A stretch of DNA of 64,000 nt from Sphingomonas sp. ATCC 31555 (GCF_000282895.1 NZ_ALBQ01000018.1:62001-126000); one strand, 5' to 3'; positions 24,707 through 34,614 are shown, counted from the first letter of the stretch. Notes: generated by a model from the sequence alone, not told the origin. A program made the numbers and translations.

Positions 24707-25453
24707 TCACAGCGCGACGCTGGGTTCGCCCAGGAAGCGGGCACGCGTCGAAAAGCTGGCTCCGTCCACCGTGATCTCGTTGAACGACGGGGGCTTTTCC
24801 CGGGTGCGTTCGGACAGCGTACCGGCGCCGATCAGCCGCACGACTCGGTCGCGCATCCGATGTTCGATGTCGAAGGGATCATGGACGTGCCCGGTCAGCA
24901 CGGCGTGGGCACCCGCCTGCGACAAGGCGGCCAGCGCCTCCGCGCCGTTGCGCGTACGGGAGGTGCCGCGCGTCCCCGCCTCGATCAGCGGATGATGGGC
25001 GGCAACGAAGATCAAGTCGCCTTCCGGTACCGCCTCCGCCAGCGCCAACGATTTCTGCAACGCCCGTGTGCTGACATGGCCCTTGGACCAGTTGGTGCGG
25101 AACTGGAACCGTGCCGTCGTCTTCAGCGGCACCACCGATACACCGCGCACGTCGAGCGGCCGTTCGATCACGCGCTCCAGCGTCCGATAGCGGCGATATG
25201 GCGTGGTGAGCCTTGCGAGCGGGTTGAAATAGGGAAGGTCATGGTTCCCCACCTCCACCGTCATAGGAACGCCCAGCCCCTCCAGCCATTCGGAAGCCGC
25301 GGCGAATTCGTGCGATCGCGCCCGCATGGTAAGGTCCCCGGTCATGATGATGGCCGCAGGCCGCTCCTCGCGCACCTTGGCCTCGAACCAGTCGAGCGCC
25401 GCCTGGTCCTCCCGCCCGAAATGGATATCGCTGACGTGGAACAAGCGAGTCAT
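24707..25453 (-). CDS. Metallophosphoesterase
   Basis: A 248-residue calcineurin-like phosphoesterase. All metal motifs are visible: SDIHFG (D-x-H), GDLT, GNHD, HHPL and GHVH. Closest in layout to small cyclic-nucleotide or lipid phosphoesterases. The four-base overlap with the upstream lipid kinase gene suggests the two act on related membrane phospholipid phosphates, but the substrate is unknown. Confidence 0.9.
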   Translation of the reverse strand: MTRLFHVSDIHFGREDQAALDWFEAKVREERPAAIIMTGDLTMRARSHEFAAASEWLEGLGVPMTVEVGNHDLPYFNPLARLTTPYRRYRTLERVIERPLDVRGVSVVPLKTTARFQFRTNWSKGHVSTRALQKSLALAEAVPEGDLIFVAAHHPLIEAGTRGTSRTRNGAEALAALSQAGAHAVLTGHVHDPFDIEHRMRDRVVRLIGAGTLSERTREKPPSFNEITVDGASFSTRARFLGEPSVAL

Positions 25454-26292
25454 GCGGCGATCGCCTCCGTTCGCGTGGCAAGAAAGGTTTCCAGGCTACG
25501 TCCCGCGCGAATGCGCGTGCCGCTGTCGAGCGTCACCGGTTCACCATCGAACAGCGCCAGGACGGGGCGGGTTTCGCGCACGCCCAGGTGCTCGGTCTTG
25601 CGTTCCACCACCGCCTGGGCGGCGACCCAGTCGCCGGTCATCCACTCCCAGCCGAGTTCGACGATCGATCGCCAATCGCGCGCATCCACCGCGGCGACCT
25701 CCAGCCCTTCCAGTGTAGGACTGACGAACACCGCCTGATAGCGGTCCCGCATCCCGGCCACACCCTCGATGCGGACACCCCGGCGATGGAAGGTGTTCCG
25801 CCAGGCACCGCGCACGGCGGCGATCAGCCGCCCCAGCCTGCCGCTCCGCACCGCCTCGCGCGCGCGGAACCAGGTCGCGGCAGGCCCCAGGATTAGCCCG
25901 ACGAACGCTCGATGCTCACCCGCGATGACATAGGGCAGCGCCACCCGCCGATCGCATCCATGTGCGGCGTGGATAATCTTGTGCGGATCGGTTTCATCGT
26001 GGAGCGCCTTGGCAAGCAGGTTCATCGTCCCGCCCGGCAGGATCAGGAAGGCGCCCTCCCATTCGGCAAGCGCCCGCAGCGCCGCGTTGATCGTGCCATC
26101 GCCTGCGAACAGCACCACGGTATCCACGCCCGCAGCATCGAGCGCGGCCCCTTCAGGCAGCGCGTCGGCTGGAAAGCGGGTGCGGCCCGCCAGAGTCAGG
26201 CCACGCTCCTCGAACACCGCTTCCAGTGCATCGCATTTCGCCTGGGAAGTGGTGCCCGAATTCGGATTGGTGATGAACCAGAGAGTCTTCAT
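25450..26292 (-). CDS. Diacylglycerol kinase-like lipid kinase
   Basis: A 280-residue protein of the DAGK catalytic-domain (YegS/BmrU/sphingosine kinase) family: WFITNPNSGTT at the N-terminus, FAGDGTINAALRAL with the GGDGT-type motif as AGDGT, and LPGGTMNLLAKALHD. In a sphingomonad, sphingolipid or diacylglycerol substrates are both conceivable. It overlaps the downstream phosphoesterase gene by four bases. Confidence 0.88.
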   Translation of the reverse strand: MKTLWFITNPNSGTTSQAKCDALEAVFEERGLTLAGRTRFPADALPEGAALDAAGVDTVVLFAGDGTINAALRALAEWEGAFLILPGGTMNLLAKALHDETDPHKIIHAAHGCDRRVALPYVIAGEHRAFVGLILGPAATWFRAREAVRSGRLGRLIAAVRGAWRNTFHRRGVRIEGVAGMRDRYQAVFVSPTLEGLEVAAVDARDWRSIVELGWEWMTGDWVAAQAVVERKTEHLGVRETRPVLALFDGEPVTLDSGTRIRAGRSLETFLATRTEAIAA

Positions 26293-26355
26293 GTGCGCTC
26301 GGAACGCTTGAAAACGGATTTCGTCGCGCCGTTCCGAGGCAAAGGCCGCCGCCTG

Positions 26356-27129
26356 CTAGCGGCCCTGGAACATCGGACTGCGCTTCGCAAGAAACGCAGC
26401 GATGGCTTCGCGGCAGTCCTCGGTCTTGGAAGCGATGCTCTGGTGCGCCGCTTCGATCTCCATCGTCTCCGCCAGCGTGCCCGTCAGTGCCGCTGCCACC
26501 TGCTTGCGGATCAGGCCCAATGCCACGGTGGGCATCGCGGCCAGCTTGGCGGCCAGGCCCTGTGCTGATTCGAGCAGCGCGACATCGTCCATCACGCGCG
26601 TGATCAGCCCGGCGGCCAGTGCCTCATCGGCAGGCAACCGTTCGCCGAGCAGGGCCATTTCCAGAAGCTTGGCCCGCCCCGCCGCCTTGCCGATCAACCA
26701 GGTCGCGCCCGCATCCGGCACTAGCCCGATATTCGCGAAGGCGAGCAGCAGATAGGCGGATCGCGCCATCACCACGATGTCTGCGGCTAGCGCGATCGAT
26801 GCGCCTGCACCGGCCGCTGCGCCGTTCACCGCCGCCACGATCGGGATCGGCAGGTCCGCCATCGTCTGGATCACAGGATGGTAATGCTGGCGCAGCGATT
26901 CGCCCGAATCGCGCATGCCGACGCTGGCGACCAAATCCGCGCCGGCGCAGAACGCGCGCCCCTCTCCGGTAAGCAGGATCGCACGCGCCCCCTCGTCGGC
27001 CGCTTGCCGTAGCGTCTCCGCCAGCAGGTCCAGCATGTCCGGCGTCAGCGCGTTCAACCGATCGGGGCGATTCAGCCGAACAATGGCGACATCGCCATTC
27101 CTGGAAAGCAGCACCGATGCGTCCGACAT
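26356..27129 (-). CDS. Enoyl-CoA hydratase/isomerase family protein
   Basis: A 257-residue crotonase-fold protein. Oxyanion-hole motifs: GRAFCAGADL and AAVNGAAAGAGASIALAAD. The catalytic-type residues after it (IGLVPDAGATWLIGKAAG) resemble PaaG-type isomerases, where Asp replaces one hydratase Glu. The start MSDAS at 27129 has GGGAG upstream. It may act in phenylacetate or fatty acid breakdown; no pathway neighbours confirm this. Confidence 0.88.
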   Translation of the reverse strand: MSDASVLLSRNGDVAIVRLNRPDRLNALTPDMLDLLAETLRQAADEGARAILLTGEGRAFCAGADLVASVGMRDSGESLRQHYHPVIQTMADLPIPIVAAVNGAAAGAGASIALAADIVVMARSAYLLLAFANIGLVPDAGATWLIGKAAGRAKLLEMALLGERLPADEALAAGLITRVMDDVALLESAQGLAAKLAAMPTVALGLIRKQVAAALTGTLAETMEIEAAHQSIASKTEDCREAIAAFLAKRSPMFQGR

Positions 27130-27217
27130 CCTCGTTTCTCCCATTTTCTGGAAATGGGATGCCTCGCCCTCTACCGCCACGCAACTCCATCGATGCGGCA
27201 GCGCGGAGGCAGCGGTC

Positions 27218-28438
27218 TCAAAGCTCTTTCAGCACCACCGCCGGATCGGCCAGCTGCGCCGGGTCCGCCACGATCCCCTCGGTCACCAGGCGGCGGCCTT
27301 GAACATAATCTCGGGTGGCGTTGACGCAATCGAGCGCGATCACCCGCCCGCCACGCAGATAGAGCACCGAAAAGGATCGCGCGGCCGGATCACCGCGGAT
27401 CACCGTCGCATCATGGCCGATCGAAAGGCCCACGGTCTGCAGCTTCAGGTCATATTGGTTCGACCAGAACCACGGCACCGCGTCATAGTGCGCGTCGTGG
27501 CCGGTGAGCAGCTTGGCCACGACGTTCGCTTGGTCGTTCGCATTCTGCACGGATTCGAGGCGGATCTCCGCGCCGTCTGCGTAGCGGTTCACATGCAAGG
27601 CGCAGTCGCCGATCGCGAACACGTCGGGAAGGCTGGTGCGGCATTGGGCGTCGACCCGCACGCCATTGCCCCCGTCCGCGCCCGCCTCCAGCAGCGGCGC
27701 GACTTCCGGAACAATGCCGATACCGACGATCACCAGATCCGCCGGCAGCGTTTCGCCATTTGCGAGGCGTACGCCGCAGACGCGGCCGTCCTGACCGTCG
27801 AGGCAGTCGACCAGCGCCCCCATTCGAAGCTCCACGCCATGAGCGCGATGCTCCGCTTCGTAGAAGCTGGATAGCGACGCGCCGGCCACGCGGGCAAGCA
27901 CACGGTCCATTGCCTCCAGAACGACGACATGCTTGCCCTGCTTGGTCAGCGCCGCAGCCGCCTCCAGCCCGATATAACCGCCGCCGATCACCACCACATG
28001 TTGGGCTGCCGAAAGCTCGGCGAGCAGCTGGTCCACATCCCGGCGCGTGCGGACGGCATGGACGCCGACAAGGTCGTGGCCGCTGCAGGAAAGCCGGCGC
28101 GGGCTGCCGCCGGCAGCCCAGACCAGATTGCCATAGCCGATCTCGCGCCCCTCAGCGTCCCGCACGGTCTTCGCTGCTGGGTCGACGGCGACGATACGCC
28201 GGCCCGGAACCATGGTTATGGCGCGCTCCGCCCAGAAGGCGGCCGGACGGATCAAAATGCGTTCGAAGCTCTTCTCGCCTGCCAGATAATCCTTGGAAAG
28301 CGGCGGCCGTTCATAGGGAAGTTCGGCTTCCTCGCCGACCATCGCCAGCGTGCCCGTAAACCCAGCCTGGCGCAGCGCGATCGCGCATTGGGCACCGGCA
28401 TGGCCACTGCCGACGATCAGCACATCAAAACGTTCCAA
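27218..28438 (-). CDS. FAD-dependent ferredoxin/rubredoxin-type reductase
   Basis: A 406-residue NAD(P)H- and FAD-binding reductase. FAD motif [17 protein letters not shown] at the N-terminus, PPLSKDYL after it, the NAD motif [16 protein letters not shown] near residue 150 and the second FAD contact [15 protein letters not shown]. It resembles the reductases that feed P450 or Rieske oxygenases through a ferredoxin. No ferredoxin gene is adjacent. A long palindrome lies 22 bases upstream of its start. Confidence 0.9.
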   Translation of the reverse strand: MERFDVLIVGSGHAGAQCAIALRQAGFTGTLAMVGEEAELPYERPPLSKDYLAGEKSFERILIRPAAFWAERAITMVPGRRIVAVDPAAKTVRDAEGREIGYGNLVWAAGGSPRRLSCSGHDLVGVHAVRTRRDVDQLLAELSAAQHVVVIGGGYIGLEAAAALTKQGKHVVVLEAMDRVLARVAGASLSSFYEAEHRAHGVELRMGALVDCLDGQDGRVCGVRLANGETLPADLVIVGIGIVPEVAPLLEAGADGGNGVRVDAQCRTSLPDVFAIGDCALHVNRYADGAEIRLESVQNANDQANVVAKLLTGHDAHYDAVPWFWSNQYDLKLQTVGLSIGHDATVIRGDPAARSFSVLYLRGGRVIALDCVNATRDYVQGRRLVTEGIVADPAQLADPAVVLKEL

Positions 28439-28459
28439 GTCAGTCCCCTCCCGTACCTC

Positions 28460-28494
28460 AGTCTATATTGCTATGCACCATAGCAATATAGACT
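28460..28494. promoter_or_regulatory. 16 bp-arm perfect palindrome upstream of the reductase gene
   Basis: AGTCTATATTGCTATG, loop CAC, CATAGCAATATAGACT. AT-rich in a GC-rich setting, centred 39 bases upstream of the reductase start. It looks like an operator for a dimeric regulator overlapping the promoter. It could also form a strong hairpin in RNA. Confidence 0.65.
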
Positions 28495-28617
28495 TGGCCG
28501 GCAAGTCGACCGGCCGATCCGGCGACCCCCGCCGTTTGAACCGCCTAGACCGTCTTATTCTGCCGGTCGACTCCTCCGGGATCGATCCGGATGAAAGCCG
28601 GCTGCGCCCTACGGAGG

Positions 28618-30066
28618 TCAGAACCGGAAGCTCAACCAACCTGCGACGAAGTCCGAATTGGAATAGCCCGCGTTGCGCAGGCCCGGACCCGCCATGAGAT
28701 GTTCGTACCGGCCGGTGAAGGATAGTCTCGGCGTAATCGCCCACACCGCCTGCAGGCGGGCGACGTCCGCGGTATGGGCTCCGCGGACATTCTGCGTTCC
28801 TGGAAAAGGCTGGCCGCTCGCCCGATAGACGGCGTCGTGCACGTTCGCCCGCCAGGCACGTTGATATTCGGTGCTCAGCCGCAGCTTGGGCGTAGGCGAG
28901 AAGGCAAAGGTCGGCGCCACTGCCACCAGGTTGCTGGGGGTCAGGAACAGGCCGTAGCTGTAGTAGATGTTGTTGCCGAACGGGGCATAGGCGTTGCGCA
29001 GTTTGCCATCGCCATAGCCACCGCCGCCGCTCGCATAATCGGTGTGGAAGCCGATCCGTGGGGCTGTCTTGCCGCTCCCCAGTCGGACATTTTGCGCAAA
29101 AAAGGCGTGCCAGGCGTCAATCCGCTGGTCGAGGAAATGGCCCCATTGATGGTTGACGGACCAGTCGAGGGAGATGGGGCCTGCCTCGCCCCAGAAGTGC
29201 GTGCCAAGATAATAGCGGGTCGCCGGACCGATCCTGCCGCCCCAGGTGCCGACCTTGTTGCGTCGACGCCAGAAAAATGGGTCGAAATAGAGCTTGGCGT
29301 TACCGGTCAGCGCCTTGGGCACGACGAAACCCAGCGTCACGCCGGAGAAGCGACGCGCCGGATCGATCACGTCGTCATCGGCGCCCAGGTCGCCATATTG
29401 GGTCGGCTTCAGGTCGAACAGATCGACGCGCATCGTGTTCGATCGCGCCCATAACCGCAGACCGTTCAGCGTGTAGCGGATGGTGTTGTTGTCCCGTTGC
29501 GACACGAGCAGATTTGGCCCGTCGACGAACTCTTGGCGGCCATAGCGCGCGCCGATCGCGATGCCGCCCACCTCCCCCTTTGCTTCGGCGAACAGCTGCT
29601 GCACGGCGATGCGGTTGCGCAGCGTCGCAGCGGGCGCGCCGAGCTCGACCCCGGTGATGCCGCCATGCGCGATCTCGCCATAGACGCGCAGATGCTCGCC
29701 GATATGCAGGTCCGCGCCGCCGAACAGCCGGACGATGTCCTGCCGTTGGGCGCGGACCTCGCGCAAATTGGGATTGGTGGTGTGGTTCACCCGCAGCCGC
29801 GCCTCGCCCGAAAGCGTCACATAGACATCGCCGCCGGGCGTGAGCTTCACGCATTTCAAGGCGTCGATGGGATCGTCGCGCTTGGCGGGATCGCACATCG
29901 CGCGCCAATCCTCCGCCCAGCGCGACAGGTTGTAGCCGCCATTTGTTGCGCCGTCCCCGGCGGCCGCGGCGGGATAGGCGGCACCCTTGTCGATCGTCTG
30001 GGCGGCGGCGGGGATCGCCAGGGCGAGCGCGGGGGTGGCGCCCAGGGCGCGAAGCAGAAACTGCAT
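28618..30066 (-). CDS. Alginate-export-type outer membrane porin
   Basis: A 482-residue protein with a signal peptide (LALAIPAAAQ) and a beta-barrel ending in aromatic Phe (AGWLSFRF), the usual C-terminal residue for barrel assembly. The signature GEARLRVNH...RVYGEIAHGG and the charged barrel strands match the alginate-export porin family, which passes anionic sugars or organic acids. It follows the DctA-type symporter gene by 11 bases, so the pair is likely one operon that carries a substrate across both membranes. Confidence 0.88.
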   Translation of the reverse strand: MQFLLRALGATPALALAIPAAAQTIDKGAAYPAAAAGDGATNGGYNLSRWAEDWRAMCDPAKRDDPIDALKCVKLTPGGDVYVTLSGEARLRVNHTTNPNLREVRAQRQDIVRLFGGADLHIGEHLRVYGEIAHGGITGVELGAPAATLRNRIAVQQLFAEAKGEVGGIAIGARYGRQEFVDGPNLLVSQRDNNTIRYTLNGLRLWARSNTMRVDLFDLKPTQYGDLGADDDVIDPARRFSGVTLGFVVPKALTGNAKLYFDPFFWRRRNKVGTWGGRIGPATRYYLGTHFWGEAGPISLDWSVNHQWGHFLDQRIDAWHAFFAQNVRLGSGKTAPRIGFHTDYASGGGGYGDGKLRNAYAPFGNNIYYSYGLFLTPSNLVAVAPTFAFSPTPKLRLSTEYQRAWRANVHDAVYRASGQPFPGTQNVRGAHTADVARLQAVWAITPRLSFTGRYEHLMAGPGLRNAGYSNSDFVAGWLSFRF

Positions 30067-30077
30067 GGAGGCGCTCT

Positions 30078-31430
30078 TTACTCGGCCGGTACGGCGTCGG
30101 CGGGGAGCTGGTCGACGCGCGTCGCGGTGCCGCGGAGCGCCGCATCGAGCGCGGTGCGGTCCAGACGGCCTTCCCAGCGCGACACGACCACCGTCGCCAC
30201 GGCATTACCGATGAAGTTGGTCAGGCTGCGGCATTCGGACATGAATCGGTCGACCCCCAGGATCAGCGCCATCCCGGCGAGCGGCACGCTGGGCACGATC
30301 GACAGCGTCGCCGCCAGCGTGATGAAGCCGGCCCCGGTCACCCCGGCCGCCCCCTTGGAAGACAGCATCGCCACGCCGAGCAGCAGCAGCTGCTGCCCGA
30401 TCGACAGATCCACCCCGGTTGCCTGCGCGATGAACAAGGCGGCAAGCGTCATGTAGATGTTGGTGCCATCTAGGTTGAAGGAATAGCCGGTCGGCACCAC
30501 CAGCCCGACGATCGTCTTGGGGCAGCCCGCCCGCTCCATCTTTTCGATCAGCGAGGGCAGCGCGCTTTCCGACGAAGACGTGCCGAGCACCAGCAGCAGC
30601 TCGGCCTTCAGATAGCCGATCAGCCGGAAAATCGAGAAGCCGGCGAGCGCAGACACGGTGCCGAGCACCACCACCACGAACAGCGCCGAGGTCAGGTAGA
30701 AGGTGCCGACCAGCATGGCGAGGTTGGCGAGCGTCCCGACGCCGTACTTGCCCACGGTGAACGCCATGGCGCCGAACGCACCGATGGGCGCCGCCTTCAT
30801 CAGGATCGCGACGACCTTGAACATCGCCAGCGATACATCCTCCAGCGCGCCAACGATCCGCTCGCCGCGATCGCCGATCAGGGCCAGGCCGATGCCGAAC
30901 AGGATCGCGACGAACAGCGTCTGCAGGATGTTGCCGCCGGTCATTGCCGACAGGAAGGTGTCGGGGATGATGCCCAGCATGAAGCCGACAAGCGTGCTTT
31001 CATGCGCCTTGGCGGCATAGTCCGCTACCTTGCCCGCATCGAGCGAGGCGGGATCGATGTTGAGCCCGGCACCCGGCCGCACGACATTGGCCACTACCAT
31101 GCCGACGACGAGCGCCAGGGTGGAAAAGAACAGGAAATAGGCGAACGCCTTCGCCGCCACCCGCCCCACCGCCGCCAGATCGCGCATGCCCGCAATGCCG
31201 GTCACGATCGTCAGGAAGATCACCGGCGCGATGATCATCTTCACCAGCTTGATGAATGCATCGCCCAGGGGCTTCAGCGCCTCGCCGGTGCCCGGCGCAT
31301 AATGGCCGACCAGCACGCCGGCCACGATCGCGATCAGTACCCAGACATAGAGGTGCCGATACCAGGCACGCCGCTCGGGCAGCGGGGAATCGCCAGATGC
31401 GGCTGGGGGATCGACAGCGATACGTACCAT
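30078..31430 (-). CDS. dctA: Dicarboxylate/amino acid:cation symporter (DctA type)
   Basis: A 450-residue DAACS/SLC1-type symporter with eight transmembrane helices and two re-entrant loops: [24 protein letters not shown], the serine-rich HP1 loop [31 protein letters not shown] and [20 protein letters not shown]. DctA imports succinate, fumarate and malate. It is divergent from a DctB/DctD pair and upstream of the porin gene, which together form one transport and sensing unit. Confidence 0.93.
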   Translation of the reverse strand: MVRIAVDPPAASGDSPLPERRAWYRHLYVWVLIAIVAGVLVGHYAPGTGEALKPLGDAFIKLVKMIIAPVIFLTIVTGIAGMRDLAAVGRVAAKAFAYFLFFSTLALVVGMVVANVVRPGAGLNIDPASLDAGKVADYAAKAHESTLVGFMLGIIPDTFLSAMTGGNILQTLFVAILFGIGLALIGDRGERIVGALEDVSLAMFKVVAILMKAAPIGAFGAMAFTVGKYGVGTLANLAMLVGTFYLTSALFVVVVLGTVSALAGFSIFRLIGYLKAELLLVLGTSSSESALPSLIEKMERAGCPKTIVGLVVPTGYSFNLDGTNIYMTLAALFIAQATGVDLSIGQQLLLLGVAMLSSKGAAGVTGAGFITLAATLSIVPSVPLAGMALILGVDRFMSECRSLTNFIGNAVATVVVSRWEGRLDRTALDAALRGTATRVDQLPADAVPAE

Positions 31431-31583
31431 GATGTCCTCTCCGTTCGCCCCGGTGCTTGCCGATAGGCTGGATCGCGCAAGCTTGCCCTCTCCATCGGCG
31501 CGGACGAAGCCCTACCACGTCCCCATTTTTCTATCTCTTTATCAAATACTTAGAGGGATTTCGCACCAAATGCTGCGTCAGAA

Positions 31584-33338
31584 ATGACACAAGCCCCAAG
31601 GCCCGATGTGCAAGAACTTGCACATTGTGGAGCGGCGTCGGATAGCCGGGACGTGAAGAAGGGCGAATCAACTTCGGGCTGGCGCTTCTGGACGATCGCG
31701 GCGCTTATCGGCGCGGTGCTGGCGCTGGCCGCGGGGTGGCTCAGTGGCGAACGGGCGCGCGAAAGCCTGGTCGCGGGCACCCGCACCGGCGCCCAGCTCC
31801 GCGCCGCGTTGCTCGACAGCGAGATTGCGCGCTTCCGGCTGCTGCCCCTGGCGCTGAGCGATGATCGCGACGTCGTCGCCGCGCTGGCGGGCGGCCCCGC
31901 ACGGCCGCTGAACGAGAAGCTGGAACGGCTGGCGCGAACCACCGGCGCCGCCGCCATCTACCTAATCGCGCCGGGCGGTCGCACGCTGGCGGCCAGCAAC
32001 TGGCGCTCGCCGCAAAGCTTCGTCGGATCGGATTACCGCTTTCGCCGCTACTTCCGCGAAGCGAGCAGCAAGGGCGAAGCGCGGCAGTTCGCGCTCGGCA
32101 CCGTCAGCCGTCATTCTGGCCTGTACCTCGCGCGGCGCACGGCCGCATCGGGGGTGATCGTGGTCAAGCTGGAGTTCGACTCGGTCGAATCCGCCTGGCA
32201 GCGCGCCGGCGGCGCCACCTATGTGGAGGATCCGGCCGGACTGGTACTGGTGGCGAGCAAGCCCGAGTGGCGCTTCGCGGTAGCCCGGCCGATCCTTCCC
32301 GCCACGCTTGCTTGGCTTCGCAGGGAGGCCGCCCTGCCCGCCTCCTCGGCGCCGCTCCTGCTGCCGCCGGTCGGGCATGACCAGGTCGCGGCGGCGGTAG
32401 CGACAGCGCAGCCCGGCTGGCGCCTTTCGCTGCGTCGGCCGATTGGCCCTGCCGTGCGTGCCGCGCAGCGCACCGCGGCGCTGAGCACGCTGATGGGCGT
32501 GCTGGCTCTCGCCGCGCTGGTCTGGAGCCTGCGCCAGCGCGCGACGCTCGCCCGCCGTCGTACTGCCGAGCTGGAAGCGGCCGTCGCGGAACGGACGGCG
32601 GCGCTGCGGCGCGAGATCGAAGAGCGCACCCAGCTGGAAGCCCGCGCCGCCGAACTGCGCGAAGGGCTCCGCCAGGCCAATCGCCTCGCCACGCTCGGCC
32701 AGGTCACTGCGAGCGTCGCCCACGAAACCGCTCAGCCGGTCGCCGCCATCCGCACCTATGCAGAAACCAGCGTGACGCTGCTAGAGCGCGGTGCGGTCGA
32801 TCTGGTACGCGACAATCTCGATACGATCCGCCGCCTGAGCGACCGCATCGGCACGGTGACCGCGCAGCTGCGCGGCTTTTCCCGCCGACGTCCGGGCGAG
32901 ATCCGCGCCTTGCCGCTGGCCGAGGCCGTCGACGGCGCGCTGCTGATCCTGAAGGAGCAATTGCGTCCGATCCGGCTGGAACGATCGCCGTTCGATCCGA
33001 ACCTGCTGGTGCTGGGCGGCCGGGTGCGCCTGGAGCAAGTGTTTGTAAACCTGCTGCAGAACGCCGTCGAGGCACTGGCTGGCCAGCCCGATCCCGCAAT
33101 CACGCTGTCCGTGCTGCCGGCCGAGAACGATGTCGTAGTCCGCATCTGTGATAATGGCCCGGGCATCGCGCCCGAAATCGCAGCCCGCCTGTTCACGCCC
33201 TTCGCCACGAGCCGCAGCACCGGCCTCGGCCTGGGGCTGGTGATCGCGAGCGACATCATGACCGATCTCGGCGGTTCGCTGCGCTGGATGCCCGACATGC
33301 CGGGCGCCTGCTTCGAGCTTGCGTTGCGCCGCGCATGA
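31584..33338 (+). CDS. dctB: DctB-like sensor histidine kinase
   Basis: Up to 584 residues. TM1 is at about 33-52 (WTIAALIGAVLALAAGWLSG), then a periplasmic PAS-like sensor domain to about 295, TM2 (LSTLMGVLALAALVWSL), a coiled linker and the kinase core: H-box LGQVTASVAHETAQPVAAIRTY, N-box VFVNLLQNAVEAL and G-boxes DNGPGIAPEI and STGLGLGLVIA. Start uncertain: 31584 has no good ribosome binding site, and a GTG at codon 24 (31653) would keep TM1 and leave the palindrome outside the gene. It overlaps dctD by four bases. Confidence 0.9.
   Translation: MTQAPRPDVQELAHCGAASDSRDVKKGESTSGWRFWTIAALIGAVLALAAGWLSGERARESLVAGTRTGAQLRAALLDSEIARFRLLPLALSDDRDVVAALAGGPARPLNEKLERLARTTGAAAIYLIAPGGRTLAASNWRSPQSFVGSDYRFRRYFREASSKGEARQFALGTVSRHSGLYLARRTAASGVIVVKLEFDSVESAWQRAGGATYVEDPAGLVLVASKPEWRFAVARPILPATLAWLRREAALPASSAPLLLPPVGHDQVAAAVATAQPGWRLSLRRPIGPAVRAAQRTAALSTLMGVLALAALVWSLRQRATLARRRTAELEAAVAERTAALRREIEERTQLEARAAELREGLRQANRLATLGQVTASVAHETAQPVAAIRTYAETSVTLLERGAVDLVRDNLDTIRRLSDRIGTVTAQLRGFSRRRPGEIRALPLAEAVDGALLILKEQLRPIRLERSPFDPNLLVLGGRVRLEQVFVNLLQNAVEALAGQPDPAITLSVLPAENDVVVRICDNGPGIAPEIAARLFTPFATSRSTGLGLGLVIASDIMTDLGGSLRWMPDMPGACFELALRRA
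31606..31625. promoter_or_regulatory. Palindrome, candidate DctD operator
   Basis: ATGTGCAAG AA CTTGCACAT, a perfect 9 bp-arm dyad in the dctA/dctB control region. It lies inside the first codons of the longest dctB frame, which suggests that the real dctB start is later. NtrC/DctD-type proteins bind dyads of this size. Confidence 0.5.
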
Positions 33339-34603
33339 GCGTGCCGGTCGCTCTGGTAGACGACGATGCCGATCTCCGCGCGGCGTTGACGCAATTGCTC
33401 GTGTTGGCCGGTCACACTGTCCTGCCCTTCCCAGATGCGGCCGCCGCGCTGGCAGCGATAGATGCCGATTTTGCCGGCGTCGTCGTCAGCGACGTGCGGA
33501 TGCCGGGCATGTCGGGCGTCGACTTCTTCCACCGGCTGCGCGCCGTGGATCCCGAACTCCCCGTGATCCTGATGACCGGGCATGGCGATGTCGCCATGGC
33601 TGTGGAAGCGATCAAGGCCGGTGCCTGGGATTTCCTGACCAAGCCTTTCGCCGGCGAAGCGCTGGCGGCGGCGCTGCAGCGCGCCGGCACCGCGCGCACC
33701 CTGGCGCTGGAGAACCGCAGGCTGCGGGCTGCCGCCGGCGAGGCGGATGTTGCACTGATCGGCGAATCACCCGCGATCCGCCGGCTGCGTGAGATGATTC
33801 CGCTGCTGGCGGATGCAGCGCTCGATCTGACCGTGGAGGGGGCGACCGGCACCGGCAAGGAACTATACGCCAGGCTGGTGCACCGCGCCGGCCGCCGCGG
33901 CCGCCACCGGTTCCAGTTGTTCGATTGCGCGATGGCGCCGCCTACGATCGTCGACCGCGAGCTCTTCGCGCGCGGCGGCATCCTCGCCCGCGCCGACCGA
34001 GGTACGCTGTTCCTCGACAATCTCCACCTCGCCGAACCCGCGCTCCAGCATCGGCTCGCCCAGTTCGCCGAGACGCGGACGGTCGCAACCGATCAACGCG
34101 ATCCCGATCCCGTCGACGTACGGATCATCGCGACGATCGCCGAGGGCGCCGCGTCGGCGGTGCCACCGTCGCTGTACCATCGCCTGGCGGGCGTCCCGCT
34201 GCGGATGCCGGCTCTGGCCGAGCGACGCGAGGACGTGCCGCTGCTGTTCGCCCATTTTGCCGTTCAGGCGGCAGAGCGGCATCGCCGGCCGGCCCCGGCG
34301 CTATCGGCAGCGGCGCACGCGGCGGCGGAGCGGGACTGGCCAGGGAACGTCCGCGAACTGGAGCTGGCAGCGGAGCGGTTCGTGCTGGGGCTCGACATGA
34401 CGTCTGATACAGGAGCAGCAGAGGGGCAGGCAACGCTGCCCGAGCGGCTGGAGGCGTTCGAGCGCGCTGCGATCCTGGACGCCATCGCTGTCGCGCAGGG
34501 CGAAATCAACGTCGCGATCGCCGCGCTCGGCCTGCCGCGCAAGACCTTCTACTATCGCGTGAAGCGGCTGGGGATCGATCTGCGCAGCGCGCGGGGGCGA
34601 TAG
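33335..34603 (+). CDS. dctD: DctD-like response regulator with a degenerate AAA+ domain
   Basis: A 422-residue NtrC-type regulator. Receiver domain with phospho-acceptor D53 (VVSDVRMPGMSG), T81 and K103. AAA+ domain from about 140: Walker A is GATGTGKE (169-176), but the ELFG...GAFTGA loop is shortened to ELFARGGILARADRG (209-223), so the GAFTGA motif that contacts sigma-54 is absent, and the Walker B motif reads FLDN instead of FLDE. The Fis-type helix-turn-helix is intact (AAILDAIAVAQGEINVAIAALGLPRKTFYYRVKRL). It probably binds DNA but cannot be a normal sigma-54 activator. Confidence 0.9.
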   Translation: MSVPVALVDDDADLRAALTQLLVLAGHTVLPFPDAAAALAAIDADFAGVVVSDVRMPGMSGVDFFHRLRAVDPELPVILMTGHGDVAMAVEAIKAGAWDFLTKPFAGEALAAALQRAGTARTLALENRRLRAAAGEADVALIGESPAIRRLREMIPLLADAALDLTVEGATGTGKELYARLVHRAGRRGRHRFQLFDCAMAPPTIVDRELFARGGILARADRGTLFLDNLHLAEPALQHRLAQFAETRTVATDQRDPDPVDVRIIATIAEGAASAVPPSLYHRLAGVPLRMPALAERREDVPLLFAHFAVQAAERHRRPAPALSAAAHAAAERDWPGNVRELELAAERFVLGLDMTSDTGAAEGQATLPERLEAFERAAILDAIAVAQGEINVAIAALGLPRKTFYYRVKRLGIDLRSARGR

Positions 34604-34614
34604 GCGAGCATGCG

